This document shows, piece by piece, positions 37,124-48,722 of a stretch of 64,000 nt of DNA. The translations under genes were made by a program, and so were the position numbers. The stretch is from Latrodectus hesperus (Eukaryota; Arthropoda; Arachnida; Araneae; Theridiidae): assembly GCA_037975125.1 (NCBI GenBank), contig CM075853.1:26752946-26816945 (forward strand), written 5' to 3'. A model generated the notes under the pieces. The model did not search any database, had not been told where the DNA came from, and worked only from the letters and a program-made list of their open reading frames with translations. Position 1 is the stretch's first letter. Each line of letters opens with the position of its first letter.

Positions 37124-37550
37124 ATGGCTAGTGACAATGAAGATGAAAGTTCCTCTTTTAACTACGTTTGACGTATTTTTCTCTGAATTAGAAGAATCTG
37201 ACAATGATGATGTTAATTATGTCAGACAATAGTATCCCGTGAATAACGAAACTTCAGCCCCACAATGTTTTTCATTCACGGTTTCTCCTGGAATGAAAGT
37301 ACCAGCTCCCGATCCGGAGGATTTGTTGAAATTTTTTGAATTATTTATGAACGACACTCTAATTGAAATGATTGGGGAGGAAACAAATATTTATGCTGCA
37401 AGTTATTTACAAGGGAATACTCTTACCCCAAATTCAAGATCACGTCAATAGTATCCCACTGACATTCAAGAAATGAAAATTTTTCTCGGTCTTTTGATGT
37501 TACAGAGAATGATTACTAAAAATAAATACGTTCAAAAAATTATATAAAAT
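37124..37550 (+). pseudogene. piggyBac-type transposase, N-terminal relic
   Basis: From ATG at 37124 the sequence encodes an acidic start (MASDNEDESSS), then, with frame changes and stops near 37165 and 37449, FTVSPGMKVPAPDPEDLLKF, FELFMNDTLIEMIGEETNIY and PTDIQEMKIFLGLLMLQRMI. This matches the N-terminal part of PGBD4-type transposases (F-x-x-x-PG-(L/V/M)-K, D-P-x-x-(Y/F)F-x-L-(F), I-x-x-ETN-x-YA, T-x-x-E-(M/L)-x-x-F-x-G). The DDD catalytic core that should follow is absent. Confidence 0.8.
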
Positions 37551-40076
37551 TTTCACTGCTTCAATTGTACGGTACAAAACTGCTAATTTTTTTATTTTCA
37601 ATAAAAAAAACTTTCATAACCGAACACATTTTCTTTTGAGAACAATGTGGAAGTTTAGATCAATAAAAATCCTAAGTAAATCTATAAATAAGCACCTTCT
37701 AATCAATTTTTGACGCTTAAAATTTCTAAAATGCAAATTTAAAATTTAATAAATGAAATTCGAAAAAGAAAATAAGCATAAAAAAGGATTTCAGATTTAA
37801 ACCGTAAATAATTTCTCATTTAAAGGAAAGAAAATTTTTCATAAAAATATAATTGGAATATTTTTATGAACAATAGTAAAATAAGTATCTTATCAATTAA
37901 AAAAAGAATAAATACGCAAAGAAAATTTATAATTCTCTATTACAATTTAAATTTTTAATTAAGGGACTATATTCTCCTATACAAAGTCCCTTTGAATTCG
38001 AGACTCGATAAACGTTTTATATTCGTAGTATTATTATGTTACGAATGAAAACATTTTTATAAAAATACTTTTTTATAATAAAAAAGGAAGTCTTAGTATG
38101 TTGTTAGATATTATTTTTAAGGGAATTGAATCACAAGTCCACACACACAGAAAGAAAGTATAACTCATTATAATTTTATAATTTCTCTTTTTACACTTTT
38201 GCGAAATTAAGTAATAAAGATTATTTTATTTTTAATTATATCTAAGACATTTTAGCGTATGATAATACGCTAGGAAAATATAGAAAAATAATTCAAGTAA
38301 TAAACTCGTATAAATAAATCTTCTACTTAAGTTGGAATACATTGACCATAACAGTTTAAACTACTTAGTAAATGCACTGAAATTAGATAAAACAGATAAA
38401 CCAATAAAATTAATTTTCTTGTACTTTTTCCCCAAAATATATGACAAGTGATCTTTTATCTAAGATTGATCAGTTTCGAGTTGAGAAAAAGTAATTTAGC
38501 TAATAAGTTTCTGCTTAACAACTTTAAATAAGCAAAAAATTACGTTTAGTAATCAAATACAGCATAAAAAGTCCATAAGAATGGACTTTTTAAGGGTAAT
38601 TGTTATCCTTTGTACTTCATATTATTTACTAAGTTAACATGAAAACACTGAAAAATTTCTTTATTTTAAATTACACTATAAATAGTTATTTATTATTTTT
38701 ACCTTCTAAAAATAATGCAAAAAAATGTGAGGTATGTTTTTATTTTTATCCACTTTTATTTGGATGTACAATTCATTCTAGTAAACTGCTAAATATATGC
38801 CATTTCGGGTCATTCGAAATTTTTTCCGAGGCAAATTCATTGGTATTTTCAAACCGATATCATGTTAGATGTTATGACTCCAGTAAAAAAAATTAAATAG
38901 ATAAAATAAACCAATAAAATAAATGAATAATAAGTAATAAAATAAGTGAATAATCTAAAAGAGGTATTGAAATAAGAAAACTATCTTAATAACTTAGTTA
39001 TTTTTTCAAGGGATAATGTCAGATAAATGTCAGTAATATAATACAAGAGTTTTAAGTCTTATATTAAATGTAATTAATATTAGCTATAATATTGGATATA
39101 TATATCAAAAGTAAATCTTTTATATAAAATCTATAAATCAAATGAGTTTTGTAGTTACATATATTTAAGAAGAGAGGCATAATTTTTTTATATTCAAATA
39201 TACAAGATTGTGTATGCTTGCAATTATTATAAAGCATTTGTTAATTATGTTTACACTGTAAATAATATTTTGAAACTGATAATCAAGTTGGCTTCATAAA
39301 GTTTCATTACAAATCAATACTGATTTATTAGTTTCTTTATAATTATTCATTTATGTACTTTTATGTAGTTTTAAGTCATATTTTTTAATGTGTGCTATTT
39401 GCTTGAATTAAAATTGCTCTAAAATTATATGACTTTATTTATTTAATTTATTGCTAATGTTGACTACAGTTAAAGGTTTGATCTTGGCTTTTAAACTTAT
39501 GTTTCCTTTGAAACTTTCTGCTTCAAAGGAGATAGACACCAAATGACATCTCTGTTAAAAGACATTCCTAGTTTCTGTCTCTATGTATATAAAGTTGTCA
39601 AAAAGTGAATCTGCCTTTCCAAAATCCACTTTGATAAAGTAAAATATACTGATTATCTTTATACAAAATACAAATACAAATAAAAGTACAAAATACAGTA
39701 TAAATTAGTCCTTGAGCATGTGCTCAAAGGTTTTTGCGGTAATTTTTCTATCATACTTGAATGTTAGAAGTGTTCGATAAATGTTAATGTTGAAAAAAGG
39801 AATACTATTTTAGTTAAATAGAAATACTAAAGTAGTTAATAGACGAAGATGGCATTTTAAATTTATGTATTTGTTGTGAATGATATTTATTTTACATTTA
39901 CATAAATGTTTTTTTAATTTATTCACATTTGTTATATTTTAATTTTAAGTAAATACATAATATTTAAATGAACTTGCCTGTGCCACTGAGCTGGAATAAG
40001 TTTGGGTAAAGAGCGATCCTGTAGAAACATTATGCACCATTTTTAAGAAATAATAATAATTTTGCTAAAATAATCA
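37551..40076. other. AT-rich intronic stretch
   Basis: No gene recognised; an 85-codon open frame at 38639-38896 has no family resemblance. Confidence 0.45.
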
Positions 40077-40475
40077 TGCATTATGGTGTGGGCAGGGATT
40101 TCATGAGGATATCGCACCGACCTGCACATCTTTAAACGGGGTTCTGTGACGGCTGTCTGGTCTCTAGATGAAGTCCTAGAACCCATTGTGAGGTTGTTCG
40201 CTGCAGCAGTTGCCCCTACTTTTGTTTTAAAGGGCGATAACGCACGTCCCCATAGAGCTGACATCGTCGATGACTACCTAGAGAGTGAAGGGATTGCTCT
40301 TATGGCGTGGACAGCATATTCGCCGGATCTTAATCCCATTGAAAATCTTTGGGTTTCCACTACATTACAGAATGCAGCTACACCGCACAGCATCATCTCA
40401 AATGCCCTCAAGACCTTAACAGCACCGATTTTCTTCGATTCTGTCTTCGTTCAGCTCCCCACAAGAAAAAATTAA
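40077..40475 (+). pseudogene. Tc1-type transposase fragment (DD34E)
   Basis: Reads IMVWAGIS, an in-frame stop, GYRTDLHIFKRGSVTAVW, LEPIVRLFAAAVAPTFVLKG, then DNARPHRADIVDDYLESEGI and AYSPDLNPIENLW. The aspartate of DNARPH and the glutamate of NPIE are separated by 34 residues, the Tc1 spacing. The catalytic residues are kept, but the N-terminal DNA-binding half is missing and the sequence after NPIENLW diverges from Tc1, so the 3' part has been replaced. No terminal repeats found. Confidence 0.85.
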
Positions 40476-40924
40476 CTCTAATCGCTCCTCACAGAAAAAA
40501 GTCTCGATCTGTGCAAGGACATGAATCCTCCTTCCATCAGTTCGCCAGACGATTCATCAGACTCAGACTTTGGGTGTCATTATAAGACAATTGCTCAGGC
40601 ATCCTCCCACTACTTCAAAGAATGAACAATGGACGGGGGAGGGGTCTCTACATGAAATCAGTTACGGTTTTGTACAACATTTCTTCTTCGTAAAAAAATT
40701 CAGAATTTGGCGTAATGGATTATACGGCTCCTGTGCCAAAATATGTAAATGCAATATATATTAAATATTTTTAGAAACCCCATTATTAACATTTAAATTT
40801 CAGCGCAAGATTTTCAAAAGATTTTTTTCTTTCAGAATCAGTTAATTTATCGTATGAAATATTTCTTTCATTCTCAATACATTTCATTTTCAACCAAAAT
40901 AGTTTTCAACCATTACAGATACTT
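40476..40924. other. Coding-like patch of unknown origin
   Basis: 40355-40620 has less biased base composition than its surroundings and encodes, in one frame, NPPSISSPDDSSDSDFGCHY followed by KTIAQASSHYFKE and a stop. A serine/aspartate-rich terminus like this occurs in several transposon proteins, but I cannot name it. The rest is AT-rich. Confidence 0.3.
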
Positions 40925-41115
40925 GATGGTTTGGTTGGTTTTGTTTGTTTGTCGCTCAATGGTCATTTTTTGCACACGAGGGCTAATTAGACCAGGACCT
41001 ACAGTTTAAAGTGGATTCCGAATCACTACAAACATCCATGCCCAAGGTGGGATTCGAACCCACGAATTGTTGAACCGAAGGCAAGAGCTCTAACCTAGTA
41101 TAGCTCCGCAGCAGC
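40925..41115 (-). mobile_element. tRNA-derived SINE, head type C
   Basis: On the minus strand: A-box region gagctatactaggttagagc, B box gtgggttcgaatcccac (a perfect T-arm stem gtggg/cccac), then cttgggcatggatgtttgta. The tail ends caaacaaacaaaaccaacca. The tRNA-like part is about 75 bases and is followed by gggcatggatgt, as in the 47279 family, but head and tail differ. Confidence 0.75.
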
Positions 41116-41455
41116 CGCTTGGACCGTCGGTAGCAGATTATTGTGAACTACTTGGCTAGTCCAAGAAACACAAAGCATAATCTTGCGTGGTTGCACAGGT
41201 GGTCTTGCGCAGTGAGGGACAGTACCCTGGGGTGGCAATCAATGTTTGGAACACTTGGGAGTGTCATACAGGACCTACTTTTCTTCACTGGTCAGCAATG
41301 GATTGGATACTGATGCTCTACGGTGGCTAGAAAGCAACGATGAACAGGCTTACTGACTTCATTGCTTACTGACAGACCATTTCTTACTGACTTCCTACAG
41401 CGTGTGATAAACCTGTTCACTCAGTCTGTGATTCAGATGGGGTAAAAAAAGATTC
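41116..41455 (-). pseudogene. mariner fragment, same family as 19843-21054
   Basis: Minus-strand sequence matches the middle of the mariner at 19843: in shifting frames it encodes VLYDTPKCSKH, LPPQGTVPHC and LCVSWTSQVVHNNLLPTVQ, equivalent to VLYDTSKRSKHWLSPQDIV and the following residues of that copy. A short internal duplication (actgacttc/attgcttactgac) occurs near 41358-41395. Only the central third of the transposase remains. A SINE abuts its downstream end. Confidence 0.75.
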
Positions 41456-42277
41456 TTAATATTTTTTAATATATTTACAACTGAAGTCATTTTTTCAAAT
41501 TTCTAAATTCTTTATCTTTTTTAAGTTATTAATGTTTTAAGCATATCTTCAAAATATTGTTTTCCGGTTAGCAGCACTTAACCTTTAACTTTTAAGAGAA
41601 TAATGTGTGAACAAATTACATTATTAAGGTCATGAAAAGAACAAACATTATGAAGCATGCACGTGTAAAAGCTTGCTATTTCTGTCAGAATGTGCAATGT
41701 GGCTTGTCCAATGACAAAATTGAACATTTCCAAGTAAATTAACAATTGTAGTAAATTTTGAGAAATTGCTTCAAGTATGAATTTTTCAAATTATGAATGT
41801 TTCATTCTTCCGGGCACAGTAAAATGATTATGTGTATTTAATGTTATTATTCTCAGAGTGAAATTGTATCGATATATATTTTCCTATTTTGAACTGGAAA
41901 TGAAATTCAAGCAAAAGACAAATATCATTTGTCATTCAGGGAATAATCATTCATTAAATATCATTTCAGAGAATAATTTGTTCAAACTATTTCTGAAGGG
42001 GGAAAAAAAGATTTCGTTTTGGCACTATAAATTAGATGGTTATTAACGGAAATTTTGATGTAAATTCTAATTTGATTTGATGAAAAATAACATTCATAAT
42101 CAAAAAATTGGCCGTTTTTTCACCATCATTATAAACAAAAATATAAGTCATTTTATATTAATCAAAGGAAAAATAGTTTGTCGCATCAATAATCATTAAT
42201 TGAATTTTTTATAAATATATACATGTATAAAAAAACAATTTTATGTAATATAAATAATTTGCTGTTGCCTATTTCAG
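41456..42277. other. End of intron 5
   Basis: AT-rich, nothing recognised. Confidence 0.5.
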
Positions 42278-42360
42278 CGAGACGAACTTGAAATGTCGGC
42301 AGGCATTGCCAGAAACAGCTGAAATGGGAGAAGACCACGCCCTATTCGGAAAGTTCACAG
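42278..42360 (+). CDS. Flippase exon f: rest of DGET motif
   Basis: 83 bases, acceptor tatttcag and donor gtgggt. One base completes the glycine codon, then ETNLKCRQALPETAEMGED follows, with the E of DGET as the second residue of the motif half, and the exon ends HALFGKFT plus one base. This matches the ETN-(L/M)-K-x-RQA-x-P-x-T block of ATP8B proteins. The short, less conserved acidic linker MGEDHALFGKFTG corresponds to the region before [11 protein letters not shown]. Confidence 0.93.
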
Positions 42361-43016
<656 letters not shown>

Positions 43017-43442
43017 TTATGAATTCGTAAATACTTTAAAAGTTCATTAAAGTGGAAGAAAATTGAATAGTTAATGTAGTTGGCACAAATTGGGAAAATC
43101 TTTTTTTAGTTAAAAAGGAAAGTAGTTCAAATTTTTCCGGTAGAAAGCATTTCACATATTGAAATAATAATCAATGTACAAACATAATTCAATAAAATTC
43201 AAGTACTTTTGCGAACAATTCATGTCTTACGAATTTTGTTTCTGATCCAAACGTAAGTTTCGCAATGTGATGTTGATATTTGTGGATAAAGCACTATTGC
43301 TTTTTTATATCATCCACGAATCCCCGGATGAAGCTCTATGAAGTTTCCATTCTTAGAAAAGAATTTAGAAAAGTAAAAGTCTCAACGTTCAATATCTCCT
43401 ACTGTACTACTTTGGAAAATGGTTTAAAAATATTTTGAAAAA

Positions 43443-43960
43443 GTGATGTGTTTGTATGATCGCAGTGGCAATAGTGCAAGATGTTTATCAGACTCACAAA
43501 ATTCAATTGTGGCTTCCGAAATGAATGATTTAAAAGAGCAGTCCACGAGAGGGGTAAGTAGCACAAGAAAAATTGCGCGAATAACAGGCGTGTTGAAGAC
43601 ATACGTTTTCCGTATTATTCATGATGCCATCACTTGTACCCACGCAAGTTTCATTTCCTCTATTATCATTTACCATTGCTAAAAGAAGATGATTCGCAAT
43701 ATGCCCACCCACAAAAATAGCAGGAGCTGCACGAAAACATTCACAAGAAAAATGGACTCATGAATCTCGTTTTTCATTCCGCGGGTCGGTCAATATCCTT
43801 AACGGTCCCCTCTGGAAAAAGAACTCGATTGCCTTCATTGAAGGGCCACTGCATTCCCAACGTGTAACAGTTTGGTATGGCCTCACTGTGTTCTTTTTTT
43901 CTTTTTCATGAAAAGTCTTTGAAAAATCTGGCTGAAGAAGTACTGAGTTAATGCGGAACT
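43443..43960 (+). pseudogene. Tc1/mariner-superfamily transposase relic
   Basis: MCLYDRSGNSARCLSDSQ, then STRKIARITGVLKTYVFRII, a helix-turn-helix block (STR-x-IAR-x-x-G-x-(S)-x-x-(V)-x-RI-(L/I)H), followed in other frames by HESRFSFRGSVNILNGPLW and GPLHSQRVTVWYGLT. These match the DE-x-x-F-x-x-x-G-x-VN-x-x-N and VTVWYGL blocks of a transposase lineage common in arthropods. The first catalytic aspartate is replaced by histidine, and frameshifts and stops abound. Terminal repeats were not found. Confidence 0.65.
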
Positions 43961-44758
43961 CAGTAAAAAGATCCTTCAGACAAAAGTGATCACTATCTGT
44001 TATCGATCTTATATTACCAAGTGGGACTTTGATTCACACAGTACCATCAAAAATGTGCAGACATCCAAAAGTGTGGCATATGCTATTCATCTACTTTGTA
44101 CACGATCTTATAACGATTGCTCGCAAATACTCAATCAAACGGACAATTTTAAAGATACTCTTTCTTAGATTTTGGGCCATCACTATCTGCTCACTATGAA
44201 ATTCGCTTAGATCATTAGTCTTTCTCAAGACACATACGTGATCACAGAAAATCATGCTACTAGTTCTATGTGACATTTTATACACCTTCACTCGATAATG
44301 TGTATTCCGTTTCATCTAAGAGGAAATAATGCCAACTGGCAACGGTGGTTATATTTTATCTCTTCCGCGTGTAAATGATCCTGCAATAATCGCTTTTTTT
44401 ATCAAGTTTTCTTACATTAACCTATTAACTGGTGTATAATTTAGGATCCGATAATCGGTTAGTTTTTACCAGACAAAACTTCCATATTTTTATGTATTGA
44501 TTTTATTAAAAGGTATTTTGAATAGTCACGAAATAATATATAAGTAGACGGAATTGACTGAAGATAGTTTTCCATTTACTCATTAGTTACAAGTAGAGCA
44601 CCATTAAAAGAAAAATATTCTTCAATAACACTTTGCTTTTAATGACGTTTTATTGTATTGTTTGTCCTTTATCCCTATAGTTTCTTTATCGGAACGTAAT
44701 TACATAAATACGTCATTTTGAGCGATGTGCTGGATCATAATTTCAGTTTTCCTTTTAG
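43961..44758. other. End of intron 6
   Basis: No gene recognised; could include the decayed end of the preceding transposase relic. Confidence 0.45.
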
Positions 44759-45006
44759 GTGACATTGTGTGTGAGCCGCCAAACAACAATTTAAGCAAGT
44801 TCGAAGGTACTCTAAAGTGGGAGGGGGAGACCTACGCACTGGACAACGACAAGGTGCTGTATAGGGGTTGCGTCCTGAGGAACACCCGCTGGTGCTACGG
44901 AATCGTTATTTTCGCTGGAAAAGATACCAAACTCATGCAGAATTCTGGGAAGACCATCTTCAAGCGCACGAGCCTTGACCGTCTCCTCAACATTATCATC
45001 ATCGGC
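44759..45006 (+). CDS. Flippase exon g: actuator domain end and TM3 start
   Basis: 248 bases; two bases complete a glycine, then 82 codons, phase 0 at the end. The acceptor is ccttttag. Recognisable blocks: [53 protein letters not shown] and [11 protein letters not shown], all landmarks between the actuator domain and TM3. The frame-preserving donor is GGC|gtgggt at 45007; reading on for 50 codons gives a spurious open frame into the intron. A mariner transposon starts only 69 bases beyond the exon end. Confidence 0.95.
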
Positions 45007-45075
45007 GTGGGTACCAATTTCTCTCTCACGGTGCATGAAAGATGTAAAGATGTACTATTACAAAAAAATTATAAA

Positions 45076-46329
45076 TTGGGTTGTTCGGAAAGTAATTTCG
45101 TCTTTTTTTGTGGAAATGAAAGACAGTTTTCGTATAATAAACAAATACTTTATTAAATTATATATTGGCCGTTCTGGTCCAGCACTTTTTGCCATCTTTC
45201 TGGTAGTAGCATAATTCCACGCTCATAAAATTTTTGGTCTTTGCTGGCAAAAAACTGATCGAGGTGGTTTTTGACCTCCTCATTTGAAGTGAAGGTTTTA
45301 CCGTCTAAAACATTTTGGAGTGACAGAAACAAATAATAATCCGATGGTGCCAGGTGTGGAGAAAATGGTGGGTGTGGCATTGTATCCCATTCAAGCAGTA
45401 AAAGCTATTGATTAGTGACCAAACTTGTGTGAGGTCTCGCGTTGTCTTGGTGAAACACTACACCTTTTCTGTTGATTAGTTCTGGCCTTTTTCTGTTGAA
45501 GTGCATCATTCAGTTTGATCCATCTGATGACAGTAGACTTCCGAATTAATCGTTGTGTTATCCTGGTAAAAGCCCCCAAAAAAAAAAAACGATTCCTTTA
45601 AAATTCTACCAAACAGACATCACCTTTTTTGTTGAATATTGGCTTTGGAAATGGTTTCAGCTGGTTCATCTTTTTTTGCTCCATGACCTCATGCGTTTGA
45701 CGTTGTTGTATACAACCCATTTTTCGTCCCCAGTGATGATGCGCTTCAAAAACGGATTATTTTCGTGACGTTTGAGAAGGGAATCGCAGACGTCAATGCG
45801 GTGACACATATTTCTCTCTGAGAGAACATGGGGAACCCGTACATCGAGCTTTGAGGTTAATCCCAGGCCTTTCAAGCGGTCATAAACTGTTGTTATTCGC
45901 CGGTTCACATCAACTAATGCCTTTATCGCGTCTTTATCATCTTCAACCGGCCTTCCTGAACGTGGTGCATCTTCGACATCAAAATTGCCGGATCGAAATT
46001 TAGCGAACCAGTTCTGGCACTGGCGTACTGTCAACACACCTTTTCCATACACATCGGTCAATATCTTTCTGGCTTGAATATCATTATTACCCTTTCTGTA
46101 GTAAAACAGTAAGATATGTCGAAAACGTTGCTTATCGCTCTCCATATTTAAAAGGGCACCAACCAAAAAATACTGAGTAGAATTAATTAGAATTTTTCAC
46201 ACACAAGTCTTGCTATATGAGCTCTCAAAGCATATAATAATTATACGGCTTAAGTGTGAAGTTGGGTGTAAAAAAATACAATTAAATCCTCTGTCGAGAA
46301 AAAATGAAATTACTTTCCGAACAACCCAA
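45076..46329 (-). mobile_element. mariner transposon with intact terminal repeats, mutated transposase
   Basis: Terminal inverted repeats of about 25 bases (45076-45100 and 46305-46329) start ttgggttgttcggaaagtaa and match at 24 of 25 positions; TA follows the right end while the left flank reads AA. The total of 1254 bases is full mariner length. The minus strand encodes the transposase: from 46166 KQRFRHILLFYYRKGNND, QCQNWFAKFRSGNFDVEDAP, RSGRPVE, LTSKLDVRVPHVLSERNMC and ITGDEKWVVYNN (first catalytic aspartate), then FHQDNARPHTS (second) near 45450 and PPFSPHLAPSDYYLFLSLQN (third, in APSD) at 45365-45310. A short deletion in the helix-turn-helix linker and frameshifts between the catalytic blocks inactivate it. 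Confidence 0.93.
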
Positions 46330-46331
46330 TA

Positions 46332-47264
46332 CATATATGAAAACAACTGACTGAACCTGGCGTGAAACATAATGGAATTATGGTATTTTCTTATGTATAT
46401 CTGTTTTATGGTATCATTTAAATATACATATTAAATAAATTGAAACTCATTTATGACACTTTGAACTATGCGAAATTATAAAAAATTGCTATACCAGGAC
46501 AATATGTACTACAAAAATTCTCATAATTTGATTATTGTTTAAGGCATAAATTTGTTTGTGCTCCGTTTGTTGTGATATTTCTATTTATTTGCAATTCTTG
46601 GTCAAATAAACACTTATCTTCAAAACTTGTGCGAGGAATAACAATCCGTTACGAAATTCAGGCGAACAAAATCTGATCCATAAGTTTGATAACTAAGGGA
46701 CCAGTTTTTGTTTATTTGAGTACCAAAGTTGTGAATAGAAGGAGGAATAATCCAATAACATTTAACCATGAGACAGTTTTTTTTAACAATTACGCAAAGA
46801 ATTGCAATCTCACTGTGGCCAGAAAAGCCATCTTCCTTGTTTATTAAGCAGTGAGTTATCGTCTTTAATAAAATATTAAAATCATTTAATATGTGATACT
46901 TTGGAACCTTTTAAGGATGATTCAAATATTGAACTAGCATTGTGTCTAGATTTGCACCAAATACTTCACATTAGTGAGATTTGGAGTTTCAGGACATGAG
47001 GTTTGAAGCTGCGGAAGCTTTATTCTTAGAGGATTTAATCCCATTTGATCTTTGAGCTAAAAGAAATTGCCATAATAAAAAAGCCATACTTAAAACTATA
47101 TGTCCTTCCGTTAATATTGAATGAGGAAGAGAATGTATGTTAAAATTTTGATATTGTAGCTTGAGAATGATTCAAAATTACTCGATGCATACTGCCTAAT
47201 CACAGGACTAATCTCAATGAAATCAGAAATAATTTCCAGGTTTAATACAAGTCTATGAGTAAAG
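46332..47264. other. Intron 7 stretch between mariner and SINE
   Basis: Moderately AT-rich; no gene or repeat recognised. Confidence 0.45.
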
Positions 47265-47596
47265 AAGACATACATTGTGCCGCCCAACATGTCTAGTGGT
47301 CAGCGTGCCTGATTGCGGATAAGGAGGTCCTGGGTTCGAATCCCGGTTCGGGCATGGATGTACTTTCTCTCTCTATCGTGTCTTTGTCCTTTCCTTGTAT
47401 GAATGAGGTGTGAAGGGTTGCCTACCCTATAAACGGGTCCCTATGGCATGTGTGTAGAGCAAAGTCGTACTTTCACCTTCATGGTGCTCTGATAAAAACG
47501 AAAGACGCTCCCAATTGACTTAAATTCGCATAGCCAAGGCATAGCGAGCTTGGCTTGTCCAAGTGTCATTAGTACCAACAACAAGACATACATTGT
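47265..47596 (+). mobile_element. tRNA-derived SINE, head type A with tail type 1
   Basis: An element of about 304 bases (47279-47582) flanked by aagacatacattgt at 47265-47278 and 47583-47596. The tRNA-like head has an A box tgtctagtggtcagcg, a B box ggttcgaatcc at 47333-47343 and a gggcatggatgt junction. The body contains ctttgtcctttccttgtatg and ccctataaacgggtcc. The tail has ttcaccttcatggtgctctg, caaggcatagcgagcttggc, a hairpin cttgg/ccaag (47549-47563) and (CAA)n. It is the most complete copy in the window. Confidence 0.93.
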
Positions 47597-47709
47597 TATT
47601 TTAAATACGTTAAAACTACTAAAACTAAGTAAACTACGTTTTCTGCATGCGCATTTTCCAAGAAGAGGTTTTACAATTTTACCAGATTTTCATATAAGGG
47701 CGGGAAGAC

Positions 47710-48722
47710 TACAGTCTGAATAAAAACTTTAAGGCCAGTAGACATTTTAGAGAAAATGAAAACATTTAAACTGAGGAATTAAAATACTATTTTATTGATA
47801 ATTATTAAGCTTAAATAAAAGCAAAAAACTAGAAAAATTAATTTGCAAATAATTTATTATTAGAAAATAATAAACACACAGATGAATGTTTGAGCCTGAG
47901 TAAAATCTTTAAAGCCAAAATAGAAAATAACATATAAGAAAAAAATTACTAATTATTAGAAGGTTGTGTAGGGGCCATTTCTTCGAATTACTTCAAATAT
48001 TCTTGTTTTCATGGATGAAACGAGTTTTTAACAAGAGGTGGGGTCGGTTTTATACCATTCATCTTTGATAGTAGATTCAGCTCTGTTGTGGGTGTAAAAT
48101 GTCTCCCATTTGCATAAACTCTTTTTGCTGAGTCACTCCAAAGGTTCTCGATTGGGTTGATGTCAGGTGATCTAGCTGGCCATTTTACATTTTCAACATT
48201 GTTGACTTGGAACCAATTTTTTGTGCTGTTACTCGAATGGATCGATGCATTGTGTTGCTGATATTTCCAATTTTCTCCAGCAAGACATTCAACATTTGGC
48301 AAAAGATGATTTGTTAGAGCGTTTGGTATCCTTGTGAATTCATTCTACCTGAAACGAATGTGATTGAGGCCACTCCATTGTAAGAAAAACAGCTCCAAGT
48401 CATTACAGACCCTCCACCTAATTAGCGATTGGAAAATATTCCTTTTTCATTTCTTATATCATGCCAGTAAAAATTCTAACTATCTGGTCCATCGGAATTC
48501 CATTTTTTTTTTTCGTCAGAAAAAATAATTTCTATCTATTGGTTGTCCCAGCTCATGACTTTTTGGGCAAATTTCAAACGCTCTATTTTGTGTCTCTGCA
48601 GTAACTGTGGCTTAGTCAATTTCGCTGTATAAGTGTACCCTCCAAACCTTCTAATTGTGCTATAAATCGTTTTTTGACGAAACTTTTAAACCTGTCGTCG
48701 GAATCAATTTCATTCTTGAATA
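47710..48722 (-). mobile_element. Tc1-type transposon remnant, interrupted by Tigger
   Basis: A TA at 47710-47711 followed by cagtctgaataaaaacttt looks like a Tc1 end, and a diverged copy of the same motif (gcctgagtaaaatctttaaa) is repeated at about 47893, as in elements with doubled ends. The minus strand encodes, in pieces, YTAKLTKPQLLQRHKIERLK, KFAQKVMSWDN, WSCFSYNGVASITF, QGYQTL, LLPNVECLAGENWKYQQHNA, then NWFQVNNVENVKWPARSPDI and NPIENLW. The second catalytic aspartate is a histidine (QQHNASIH). Stops and frameshifts show decay. The opposite end lies beyond 50070, past the inserted Tigger, and was not identified. Confidence 0.75.

Noticed and set aside
44725..45156. 143-codon plus-strand open frame taken as a gene
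   Set aside because: Only 44759-45006 is coding; the start overlaps intron and the end reads past the splice donor into intron and mariner sequence.
47279..47355. tRNA gene
   Set aside because: It has A and B boxes, but the acceptor and anticodon arms do not pair properly, and it continues into a SINE body with flanking duplications.
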